From assembly GCA_033060915.1 (NCBI GenBank), contig CM065381.1, forward strand, positions 29,943,836 through 30,007,835: a DNA stretch of 64,000 nt, read 5' to 3'. The position numbers and the translations under genes were made by a program. Position 1 is the stretch's first letter; every line of letters starts with the position of its first letter. The notes under the pieces are model-generated. The model was not told the DNA's origin. It was given only the letters and a program-made list of their open reading frames with translations, and made no database searches. This document shows positions 11,801 through 21,631 of this stretch, piece by piece. The stretch is from Euryodendron excelsum (lineage: Eukaryota; Streptophyta; Magnoliopsida; Ericales; Pentaphylacaceae).

Positions 11801-11893
11801 TTCACGAAATCATTGACTGTTGAAGTTTTTGATTTTCATGTAGAGTGCATGGGACTTAGGTGTGATAGGTCATGGTCTTAGGGCTAGTGGGAG
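8801..11893 (+). pseudogene. Ty1/copia pol pseudogene (5'-truncated)
   Basis: A decayed copia polyprotein of the type usually annotated as TNT1-94-like. In order: the C-terminal side of the protease, starting just after the missing DSG at ATNHVCNS (8806-8830); the pre-integrase zinc region with LWHLRLNHINL (about 9237-9270) and CESC (about 9340); the integrase with HIDMSGPM (about 9420); an RR-SGRIVRAP linker (about 10230); reverse transcriptase with YKARLVAKGYTH (10500-10540) and an intact YVDD at about 10896; RNase H with SDRDSRKSTSGY (about 11430-11465); and the C-terminal LFTKSL region (about 11800). Frameshifts occur in the integrase C-terminus and before YVDD, and there are many stops, mostly TAG or TAA where CAG, CAA or TGG is expected. 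gag and the 5' LTR are missing. Non-functional. Confidence 0.92.
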
Positions 11894-11895
11894 AT
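11880..11895 (+). promoter_or_regulatory. Polypurine tract of the copia element
   Basis: AGGGCTAGTGGGAGAT lies directly before the LTR start TGTTGGATTG, as expected for second-strand priming in copia elements. Confidence 0.65.
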
Positions 11896-13250
11896 TGTTG
11901 GATTGTATAAGCCCTTAAAGCTATATTTAGGATATTTGATTAATATTATATTTGATTCTCCATCTTGTTTACATTCATTCATATTGTGTTGGCAACTATA
12001 TATGCATGAGATGTGTAAGGTCTATGAATTGTACTCAAGGTGGATTATGTGTGTGAATATGATTCGTACACGGAGTGATATGTTCCAAACTTAGTTCACA
12101 GTCAAAGTGAGCTTAAACAACTCCTTAGTTGGTTATAACACATGTAGCCTCTATTTTATAGAATGGTTGGTAATTATTGGAGTAGTTGACTCCGGTTAAT
12201 GTGTAGATGTACTTGGAGTACATTGAACTAGATCAGAGTAAGAATACATGCCCACTACTATCAATGGTATTGTCATTTCTTACAACTCTATTAATTGCAA
12301 AGTGAGTCTTAACCTTGAGGGATTAAAACACTCAAGTACTTGATGGTGTGCACTTTGATTTATCAATGAGTGAGACTTCTGTATAGTCAATACCTCAATA
12401 GATTGGGTGTACATTGTTAAGATTTGGCAACTTCTAATTTCATTAAGGTCACCACACTCTTATGAAATAGGTATTCGTTTAATTCAGTCTTTCGTTTAAT
12501 CATTGTTGGCATGCCGGGTTTTTTTATTCATATACTATTTATAGTACAAAGTTATTATTTATTTTCAAAAGGACTTTTTAGAAAATAAATAATTTACTGT
12601 GATCAATAGTTGTTAGACTAAATTGTCTGGATAAGAAGTAAATGGGTCAAGCTAATAGTTCTTTAGCTTGGTGCCAATTTATGAATACCAGTAGTGGGAT
12701 TCATCTTTGTGGTAATTAATAGGATATGGGCCTTGACGTAATTTTCTATTCTGGGAGGTCAACTACCATCATTTAGTGGAGTTGAGGGTAGTTTCACTAA
12801 TTGATATATTCATCAAGAGTTGATGTGCACTTATTGCAACTTGGAGTTAGCCTAGAATATGAAAACCCTAGAGATCCCCCCTTGCACTTAGAAAGTCATA
12901 GTACATATACATGCAAGGGGATGGTTGGCCACACCTAATGCTTGGAGAGAGAGATTTTAGCTAAGGGTGTTTGTGTATGTCTGCATGTGAGTTCCCACCA
13001 ACTCTTGCCATCCCTTGTACCTTAGTGATTAAGGAGGAAGAACCCCATGTCAAGGAGGCTCAAGCTATTCAAGGATTCAAGGTAGAATCATTGTTCAAGG
13101 ATTTAAGGACGAACTCTAGAAGAATGAAGCTCAAGTTCTTCAAGTGTTCTCACTATTTAGGGTGTGCTACCAAACCCTACAAGGTATGATATTTAATTCA
13201 TCTTATTGTTTATTCATAGATCAATGGAGACACATAAGTATGATCTCAAA
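11896..13250 (+). mobile_element. 3' LTR of the copia element at 8801 (right edge uncertain)
   Basis: Starts TGTTGGATTGTATAAGCCC immediately after the purine tract. About 1.35 kb, with no coding content and AT-rich. The right edge is not marked by a clear CA plus duplication and is placed where a T-run and the GGT-rich MITE begin. There is no 5' LTR in the window for comparison. Confidence 0.6.
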
Positions 13251-13254
13251 GTTT

Positions 13255-13880
13255 TTTTTTTTAAAATCGCTTCCACAAAGATTTTTCTCACAAACCGTCA
13301 GGCAGCAAAGGTGATAGGTGGTGGAGAGTGGTTGAGGTGGCGGTGACGGGTGGTGGAGATGATGGCAGTGATGGCGATGGTGATGGTAGTGGAGGCAACG
13401 ACAGTGGGTGGTGGTGGTGGTAGCGGTAGTGGTGGCAAAGGGTGATGGTGGCAGTGGTGGGGGGCGAATGTGGTGAAAGTGGTGGTGGGAACGGTGGATG
13501 GTAGTAGTGGGTGGCAAGCGAGGAAGATTTGTTTTAAAAAATAAATACAAAAAACATAAATATTTTTTTAACAATTTTTAATTTTTTAAAATTAATTTTG
13601 AATTATTAAAATAAAAAAATATTTACCAAACACGTTATTATTTTTTTTCAATAAATTTGACAACAAAAACGTTAGCAAATTTTGTTTTATATACTCATTT
13701 TATGAAAAAAATGGAATGACCCTTCCTACTTTTGAAAGAGGAAATGATCATTTCAAAAAAATGTGAGAATAATTATTACTATTTGTACTTCAAATAGTGA
13801 AACTAAACAACGGAATAAGAATGAAAGTGCGAATGAGCATTCCATTCTATTGCATTTCCTTCTACTAAACATAGCCTAAG
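13255..13880 (+). mobile_element. MITE-like element with GGT-rich core, left end unclear
   Basis: The right end reads TTCTACTAAACATAGCCTAAG (13861-13880). The right half is homologous to the neighbouring element at 13881-14490: TTTGACAACAAAAACGTTA, GGAAATGATCATTTC, then TATTCCATTCTATT-type endings. The left half is a GGTGGTGGC-type irregular triplet tract at about 13313-13520. The antisense His/Pro-rich frame at 13221-13574 is a product of that tract. Confidence 0.6.
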
Positions 13881-14490
13881 GTTATGTTTGGTACAAAGGA
13901 ATAAAAAAAAATGAAATGAGAATGTAAATGGATTGGAAATGAGAATGAAATAGTCATTCTCATTCACTTATTTGGTAAAACCAACGCTAGAATGAAATGG
14001 AATAGAATTTTAGTTGTAATATGAAAATTCAATATTATATCATACACATAATATTAGAAGTATTATATATTATTTATAAAATATTATTAAGCATTTGTGA
14101 TGGTGGTGACGGCTTCGGCAGCGGCCGACAAGTGGTGATGGTGGCGGGGGTGGCGGTGGGGGTTGTGGTGGTGGGGCTGTGGGAATTTTTAACTTTTTAA
14201 TTTTTTTAATTTTCAACTTTTAATTTTTTTATTTTTAAAGTTAAAAATTAATTATCAACATGTTTTATGTTTTTAAGAAACTTGACAACAAAAATCTTAT
14301 CAAGTTTATTTTATGTTCTATCTCATGTGAGAATGGCATGACCATTCCCACTCTTGAAATAGGAAATGGTCATTCTAACAAAATATGAGAATGATCATTC
14401 CAACTTTAAATAGTGGTACTAATAAGGGAATATGAATGAAAGTGGGAATGACTATTCCATTCTATTTTCTTGTACCAAACATAGCATAAG
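13881..14490 (+). mobile_element. MITE with TATGTTTGGTAC terminal inverted repeats
   Basis: The left end GTTATGTTTGGTACAAAGGA and the right end CTTGTACCAAACATAGCATA are inverted repeats of about 14 bp. A GGTGGCGG-rich core lies at 14097-14180. AATGAGAATGAA and ATTCTCATTC motifs near the ends add to the symmetry. No coding content. The type resembles widespread plant hAT-like MITEs, but the superfamily is not settled. Confidence 0.72.
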
Positions 14491-14660
14491 GGTAATGATA
14501 TTTATGTACGCCATTGGTTGAAAGTTTGATATAAAAACTCATTCTCTTTGTTTTCATTTGGTTTGTCTCTTTACCTTTGTTTCAAACTTCCAATATGTCT
14601 CCGTATTGACTTCCTCTTTATTTTGAGAGGTGCTTAAATTAAGCCAACCAAGCAAAATTA

Positions 14661-14935
14661 ACAGTCTATTTGGAACTTAGGGAAAAGAAGAGAAGGGAAA
14701 GAAAAATCACTATTTGTTATCATTTTCCTGTTTGATTTTACCTAAAAGAGAAAGGAAGGGATGGGAAAGTAAAGAGAAAAAGGTGAAAATTTTTTAAATC
14801 AATCTCTCTTTCTTTCTCTTCTTTTCTTCCACTTTTCTTTCATTTTTTTTTTTGTAAAACCAAATAAGGAAGGGAAACTACTTTTCCTTTTCATCCCTTC
14901 CCTTCCCATCCCTCTCAAAGTTCCAAACAAGCTAT
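14661..14935. mobile_element. Small MITE with TTTGGAAC terminal inverted repeats
   Basis: Left end AGTCTATTTGGAACTTAGGG; right end TCAAAGTTCCAAACAAGCTA. Purine-rich GAGAAGGGAAAG next to the left end pairs with CCCTTCCCTTCCC next to the right. About 270 bp, non-coding, foldable. No clear target duplication seen. Confidence 0.65.
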
Positions 14936-17188
14936 AAAGGTGATCCATTGGCTGTTACATGCAATGATATGAACTTCCGGCAAGAGAATTCAATGGAAAC
15001 CAAGCAGTGAAGGAAGAGTTTGGAAAGGAAAAGGAGTCTTCAAGTTATCTTAAGTGATATGATTTTCAAAAAAATAATTATTTAATATAAATTTAAAATA
15101 CTATAAGCAAAATAAGAAAAGTAACAATGTGTTGTAATTTGGTGTCTTTCTAGAGTTAAAAAACTATTGCACTAACTATGTATTAAAATTAAACTCTTTA
15201 TTATTATTATTATTATTATTGAATTAGTACCTTAAAAAAAGTTTTAAATTGTGAGGGATATCAATAAGATAGATCTTTTGTTGGGAATACACACACACAC
15301 ACAGATATATATATATATATATGCAAATGTTGTTGAATCACTCTGGAGACTCCAAAATTGTAATCCTAATTTTTTAAAAATTTTAAAAAACTAGAGTGTC
15401 ACGTGGCAAATCCACTCCTCTCCCTTTGCAGCTGGCTTCCCAAACAAATAAAGAAAGGCTAATGGCTACATTATTCCTAAAATCTCTAAAAAAATCACAT
15501 GTTTCAAAAAAACTATCTAAATCCTAAAAATTCTCACTAATGGATGTATGATTGCTAGAATCTCTCACTAAAATCTCTCATTATTATTTCCTAAATCTTA
15601 CTGAAACTTGATATTTCCATTATTGTTATGCAATATTTATTTTCCTACACTATATTATTAGGGCAATCATTCGCAACCCCAGCCTTTTCTCTCCCTCAAA
15701 CCCTCTGTTATGTCTCCCGATGTATTGGTGAACATTTTTTATGGATTTATTTTTAATTTTGAAAACTTGAGCTTTTGATTCATTCTTTGTTCAGCCTTAT
15801 CTAAATATTTGTTTCAATTTTCAAAACTTGACCTGCTGATAGGGTTACATATGAGTTAAGGTCTGAGTAGAAAAGAGACAATAGAGAGAAGGAAACCAAA
15901 GGTCAGTAATTGCAACTCTTAATTATTTGTTCTGATGTATTTAAATTTGTAATATGTTTTTGTGTGCATTAAGGTATTGCGTATTCTCATGAAAAGCCGA
16001 TACGGATGATTTGACAGGTCATTGTAGCATTGCTTAGCCAGCTTTCATTTTTCTTATTGAGATTTGATACTCATGATGCCGCCCTCAGCTTTTGAATATT
16101 TATCTTCTTCGTAAGTATATTTATCTTTGATCAATTTATATAGCTGTTTTATTGATATCTCTATTTATTGATTTTGTATTTCGGACTTACTTATGTCTGT
16201 TTTAGTCCTTTGGGTTCACTGTTGGGTTAGCCCATGCCTCCGTCCCCGACGTTGCCAACAGGTTCCCAACTCCAGGTAGTCTGAATTCTCATAAACGAGA
16301 ATTTGGATTCCAAGAATTTGATTTTATTTAATATCAACCAGCACAACCACACAACAACACACACATACATATTCGATCCTAAATTTCATCCTTCTCTGTC
16401 CCCATGATATCTCCGGTACTTGCATCTTCTATTTCCATCTATATTTTATTTCATCATGGTATGCCTTCATGGCTAGCTTCCCTATCGTCAGAAGGTCCCA
16501 TTAGGTTTCTGATCGAAGCCACTTTCTCATCATAACAGGTTTGTCTCTCATTCTCTCGATCTTTCTTCCTTTGCCCATATTTTTATGGATGTGTCTTGTT
16601 TTCTCATTTGGACCTCTTAATATTCAAAATACACTTTTCGTAATTTGGTCTAAGTCGATTTTGCTTTTTCAGTATCCAATTCATTTGATTTATTTATTTT
16701 ATTGGTGTTCAGATGCTTTTAATCTTTTTGTTTGTTTCTTCTAGGAGAAGTTTTCTTATCATGGGGTTGTGGGGCATTGGCTGATCTGGCAGTTTATGAG
16801 TTAATCAAAATCAAAGTTTTGGGTGTTAGGCAACACAATAAAAAGTTTTCTTTTATGGTGAAAAAGAAGCTGCTCTTATATATGCATGCAGCATGTCATA
16901 TAAGAAGACTCTTTGTATGATTCAGTCAAATACTATTTGTAAAACAAACTAGAAGCTATGCTTTTCTTTTCTCTACATATATTGTGTCTCATGCATCTCT
17001 AATTTTTGTGTTTTACCGGTAATAACTTACCAAAAGTATTATGTTTTTATCGCTGGATTGGAGTGGGTTTAAATGAACAAAAATTTAATCGAAGGAGACA
17101 TCTTGGAGGGTATTGGTGATGGTGGGAAAGTAAACGGTCAAGTATTACAGACATTTCAAAAAAGTTGTGTTGTATGTTGTAAATAACA
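14936..17188. other. Non-coding interval, possible exon-like scraps only
   Basis: AT-rich DNA with (ATT)n at 15199-15220, (AC)n at 15289-15302 and (AT)n at 15305-15322. Two weak splice-like contexts occur: an ATGATGCCGCCCTCAGC stretch followed by a GTAAGT donor near 16110, and a TTGTTTCTTCTAG acceptor before an open stretch at 16745-16920. I could not match the resulting peptides to any family. They may be leader-region pieces of the gene at 19134 or chance. Confidence 0.3.
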
Positions 17189-17335
17189 GAAGTGTTAAGA
17201 ACAGTCATGACTATCCGGCATTCACTAGCTGATGACTTCCACATCAACTGAATCCTATTTACAGTAGGTGAGGTCTAGTTGATGTGGAGGTCATCAATTG
17301 ATGAGTGCTAGGAGTCACGACTGTCCTTAACATTT
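17189..17335. repeat. Long fold-back (inverted repeat), arms about 65 bp, short loop
   Basis: The left arm contains GTTAAGAACAGTCATGACT and GACTTCCACATCAACTGA. The right arm contains the complements AGTTGATGTGGAGGTCATCA and AGTCACGACTGTCCTTAAC. The unpaired centre is about 12 nt near 17255-17266. Mismatches are scattered, so the arms have aged. It could be a very small MITE or a hairpin-forming RNA locus. Confidence 0.8.
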
Positions 17336-17754
17336 TTCTATAAATAATGAGCACTTATGCTTCAGTCATGAGTTTCAAACCTTTTGTAATTGTGATGCTC
17401 AGAATGATTATAATGTACATAGATTTTTTTTCTTCTTCTTATAATAGTCTTAATAGATGAGCTTGCCTCATCATCATTTAAGTATAAGATGATTTTGATT
17501 GGAGACACAATGAATTCGTTAAGATCTGTTAATTTTAATTTAGATCTATATCTAAAGAAACTTCATTAGAATTGTCTTAGACTTGATCATTGTAGATTGG
17601 ATAAGATCCAAATGTTTGATATAAATCTACTTCATATAATTTAAAAGTATCCTCTTTTTGTTTCTAAATTTGAAATGAAGTTGGATTTTTTTAGGTATAT
17701 TATTGAATATTAATGTGTGTGTAAAAATTTAACACTTCTGGTATGCTCATAAAG

Positions 17755-18100
17755 GTTGAAGCCTTTGTGGGCTATACTTGGATTCCTATATAAGAAAATG
17801 AAGAAAAGGTATATTATTGGATCTTAATGTAAACTTTTCCGAAATCCAACTTGAATCCAGTGGGTCAGTGTTGAAGCCCTTGTGGGCTATACCTGGATTG
17901 CTATATAAGAAAATAAAGAAAAGGTATATTATTGGATCTTAATGTAAACTTTTCCGAAATCCAACTTGAATCCAGTGGTTCAGTGTTGAAGCCCTTGTGG
18001 GCTATACCTGGATTGCTATATAAGAAAATAAAGAAAAGGTATATTATTGGATCTTAATGTAAACTTTTCCGAAATCCAACTTGAATCCAGTGGGTCAGTG
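17755..18100 (+). repeat. 115-bp tandem repeat, three units
   Basis: Units start at GTTGAAGCC at 17755, 17870 and 17985. Units two and three are almost identical; unit one differs at several positions, and a small partial unit precedes it (AGGTATATTATTG near 17693). Each unit carries GGATTGCTATATAAGAAAAT, a TATA-like motif, and AACTTTTCCGAAATCC. Confidence 0.93.
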
Positions 18101-18740
18101 TCTATAATTCCTTTTCGATATAAGATGACAGTATTTTGTAACTTTTGGCCAAATAAAATTAAAAAAAAATGAGGCAAGGATATATTTTTTTTTCTTTTTG
18201 GTTTCCTTGGGACAAAAAAGATAGAAAAGAAAAAACACAAATTAAATGCTTAAAATCATGGACAATGGCTTTCTTTAAATTTTTTCAGGCCACAAGATGT
18301 TGAAAAAGGCTCTTAAGATAACGTAAAAACACGGCGTTAATTGGTTAGAGGACTAATTCTTAAAATCTCTCCACATCGCCATATCTAATATGATTTAATC
18401 AAAATCCTCTTTCACCACCCTTTTCAGTTCCTAAAATCACTCCGTTGCTATATATAATCTAATCACTCCTCTTCCACATAACTATTCTATAGAAACCAAA
18501 ACACTTAATATCGTCAGGTAAAAATATAAGATAGGTAATTATTAAATTTTGATTTATTTTTTTTAATTTTATGAGTCAGAATTGTCTGCCAATTGAATCC
18601 GTTTTTTCTTTGTCATATGTACGTCACAATCCTCTTATCTTATCGTTTAATTAAATCCTATATATGAAGTTTTTATTAGAAAAATACAAAAATATATTAC
18701 ATGACTAACATAATATCATAATACACAAATTTCCTGTATT
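18101..18740. other. AT-rich interval, probably Helitron body
   Basis: No coding content. Contains GCTATATATAATCTAATCAC near 18450 and a possible donor GTCAGGTAAAAA near 18515. It precedes the Helitron-like 3' terminus at 18741-18774 and may be its body; no 5' TC terminus could be fixed. Confidence 0.3.
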
Positions 18741-18774
18741 TAAATTCCGTACATCGCAAGAGGTCAATGCTAGT
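18741..18774 (+). mobile_element. Helitron-like 3' terminus
   Basis: A degenerate stem-loop around CCGTACATCGCAAGAGG is followed about 6 nt later by CTAG and then T, the arrangement expected where a Helitron inserts between A and T. The stem is imperfect, so this is an old or diverged end. Confidence 0.5.
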
Positions 18775-19133
18775 ATATATATACATGAATGTATATTATA
18801 TGTGAAAGATTTTTCAAAACCTCAAGTTATCATGGCACACCTTCCTAGATTTGAATTTTCTTCATTCCATAATTTGGAAAGAAGAGAATCCAAATTCCTC
18901 CTTCCAATCGCTTAGGTCCGCCCTTGCTTTTTAGAAGTACTATAATTTAGAGACATACTATCTCCAAAATTATTTCCTTTTCATTATTTAATAAACCAAA
19001 TAAAAATGGAATTCTTTTATTTTAATTCCAACTAGTTTCAAATAAAATAAGTTCTTTTAGAAATCCTTTCCTTGCGTTACCGCTTTGAAATCAAACTCCT
19101 ATAAGGATTTGGATCGAAGCACAGAGACTGAAG

Positions 19134-19332
19134 GTGATAAACTTTGCCATACCCAACACCGTGCAACTTCGCTTAGCTCTGCTTGACGATGGAGCAACTA
19201 GCGACGGCGGAGATTCCACATTGGCAGCTATGGCAGCAGTAGTGGAAACTGATAGAGAATCAAATTTGAAAAATATGGACAAAAACGAAGTAGATCGAAT
19301 CTCCAACTTGGCCGAGCACATTATTCACCACC
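19134..19332 (+). pseudogene. F-box gene exon 1 piece
   Basis: Open from the ATG at 19134. The likely F-box start is the internal Met before DKNEVDRISNL, near 19276. The usual ILSFLP continuation after HH is lost and replaced by QG-stop at the transposon junction. The opposite-strand frame at 19091-19321 is a shadow. Confidence 0.75.
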
Positions 19333-19960
19333 AAGGGTGAACCGACCAAGAGCCGACGGTAGGCGGTCACCCCTCTTGAAATCTGAAAAAAAAAAATGAC
19401 TTTCTCACGAGTTTTATCTTAATGATTTTTCTCTACTTGAGCTCATAGTACTTGATAATCAACTTAAGACCTATATTCTAGATGTAAACTCTAATAATCA
19501 ATTTTCAGAAGTAATTGGGAATGGTAGGTTTGTTCAAAAGTTAGTTCAGACGAAAAAGGATAGTGTCTACCTATTAGTTTATTTGTTTGTAAAGTTGGCA
19601 TTGATTTTACTGGTTACAACTGCATCGATTGAGAGAGTTTTTTCCACGTTGAAAATTATCAAGACTCCATTACACAATCGCATGAGAGATGAGTGAATGA
19701 ATGATTGTTTGGTGTCATAGACACACTCAAAACTGTAGACAATGAAACTATTTTGCAAAGATTTCAAAATATGAAATAACGAAAATAATTGTTGTAATTT
19801 GTCATTTACTTTTATTTGAACATTGTTTTGTGTGAGAAATATTTGATATTAATAGATAAAATATTGAAAATTATCGTATTTGTTGCATTATCTTAGAATT
19901 AATCATCTTACTTATGAAAAAATTTCGCTCTACCTGAAAAAATTCTTGAGTCCGCCACTG
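19333..19960 (+). mobile_element. hAT transposon remnant (C-terminal dimerisation domain and 3' end)
   Basis: Translation in the plus frame gives FSLLELIVLDNQLKTYI near 19430, then TTASIERVFSTLKIIKTPL (about 19612-19668) and RMRDE..MNDCLV (about 19682-19715). This is the conserved C-terminal dimerisation region of hAT transposases. Frameshifts and stops are present. The right end GAGTCCGCCACTG (19948-19960) is a hAT-type terminal repeat (CAGTGGCGGACTC on the minus strand). No matching left terminus or 8-bp duplication was found, so the 5' part, including the catalytic domain, is deleted. Confidence 0.8.
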
Positions 19961-20391
19961 CTACAACTGATGTGTAATCGAAAACATTCAGGTCTGCTTG
20001 GAGTTCCTTCCAGATCATTGATTTCAACTATTTCTTCTTCAGTAAGACATTAAATATCTATGAACAAGGAATGGAACTGTTCCTGTATCATATGGATACA
20101 CTTATGAGTTTTGCAATAAAGAATGGTGTCAAAGAGCTAGAGATTGATTTAGGTTTAGCAGATTATTATATGTCACGTACAATTTCCCTTGCTCTTGCCA
20201 AATCAACTACCCGAGTCGATATCAGTGATTTAATTCTAGGCTGCCCTATGATCGAGATTCTAAGTCTTAACCACTATAGTGGGTTGAAAGATGTTAAAGA
20301 TTTCAAATTCTAAAATCCGAACAATTGATTTACAATATTGTGCTGGATTAAATAGTATTGAGATCGAATCTCCAAGTCTGCATCAATCTCA
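19961..20391 (+). pseudogene. F-box gene exon piece with first LRRs
   Basis: Resumes with TTDV-stop-SKTFRSAWSSF, where family members usually read TSVLSKRWR-SLWTSF. It continues through GVKELEIDLGL (about 20122-20155), ISDLILGCPMIEILSLNHYS (about 20220-20278) and, after a one-base shift near 20310, LQYCAGLNSIEIESPSL. It breaks at the gypsy LTR fragment. Confidence 0.8.
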
Positions 20392-21626
20392 CAAGCGCCC
20401 CTGTGCATCGTCCTGACAATAAGTTATGTGGAGTAGAAGATGGCCTCTAGTTGTCAGGACAGTGGATAGGATCATCCTGACGGTGGTCAGTTAGGGCTTT
20501 GGTCATCATGACAGAGTTGGGTATCGTCCTAACAATTAGGCTTTGTGGGGATTTTCTCCTATAGTCGTCAGGATGGTGATTTATGTTTGTCTTAACTATA
20601 AACTAGGGTTGGCCATTCTTGCCTCTAGTTTTCCTGATGGTCTATATTATATATTACCATCCTGATGATCAATGTTTTGCATTACTACACTTTTGACCCC
20701 TTGCATTTCTTCAAGAAGGGTTTAATATGTCACAATGTGTTTCTAATGCATCATTGATGTTTTATAGGCCACGAACATGCATTGTTTATTAAATAAAGCA
20801 TATGTTTTATACGATTGACGTGGCTTTGGAGGATAGATTCAGAAGCAGAGCAAAGCACTTTGGTTTAACCAAAGAAGTGACTCAACTATGTTTATAAGTG
20901 ATAAAAGGTGGGGATTTAAGATAGTCTCACTTGTATTGATTTGAATGTCTTGTTATGAATGTTGGTATTGATTGTGAGGAGTTTAAGATATTTTTTCTCA
21001 TATTGAATTGAATGTCTTATGATTTATATTGATATTGGTGATGGGATTATGAGGTGATATTTCCATATAACATATATTTTGTGCATGATTTGTATTGCAT
21101 TGGTGAGGTTTAACCGATATCGAGCTAACCTAAAAGGTGTCATGGTGGACATTCCTTGATAACAAGCCATCGATATATTGGGCCAATGTTATCTAAATCG
21201 TGCACTCATTTGTAGTGTACCATACATTGCATCATAAGAAATATTACATTTCATTGGTGGTGGTTTATCTATTGGTGGATTATACAATGTTATCTATCAT
21301 TCATTCTGTATAAGTTTGATTATCTTTGTAAGCACGTTAATATATAGCTCATACCCACACAAATTGTTTTGACAGGTGAGATAGAGATGGAGGTTCAGTT
21401 CACTACAGACATTGTTGTTGTTCTTGTGGCTATTGTGTTTGTTGTTGTTGTTGAGTTAGAGAGCTTTGAGAAGCTCCATTTGTTATGTCGTTGGTCTTTG
21501 TATATGTTATGTGTGATATGAGAGTTCTAGGGGTTTCTTCATATTTGGTCTTGTAATGATGTATAAGATTATTTTAATTACCTTCTTATTGTATGCTGAT
21601 GGTTCTGGGATGGTTTAATTTATAAT
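20392..21626 (+). mobile_element. 5' LTR fragment of gypsy element 1
   Basis: Homologous to the LTR at 24879-26085: TCCTGACAATAAGTTATGTGGA pairs with the version near 25690, and GAGTTAGAGAGCTT..CTCCATTTG near 21455 with the one near 25865. The first roughly 780 bp of the LTR are missing. The segment from about 20570 to 21430 is present here but deleted from the right copy. It runs directly into protease coding sequence, so primer site and gag are deleted. Confidence 0.72.
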
Positions 21627-21631
21627 TACCT

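Noticed and set aside
13221..13574. 117-residue His/Pro/Thr-rich frame on the minus strand
   Set aside because: Direct translation of the GGT-rich core of a MITE; no start context or homologue recognised.
16732..16920. 62-residue frame after a possible splice acceptor
   Set aside because: No family recognised and no convincing partner exon; kept only as an exon-like scrap in the interval entry.
19091..19321. 76-residue minus-strand frame
   Set aside because: Antisense shadow of the F-box exon 1.
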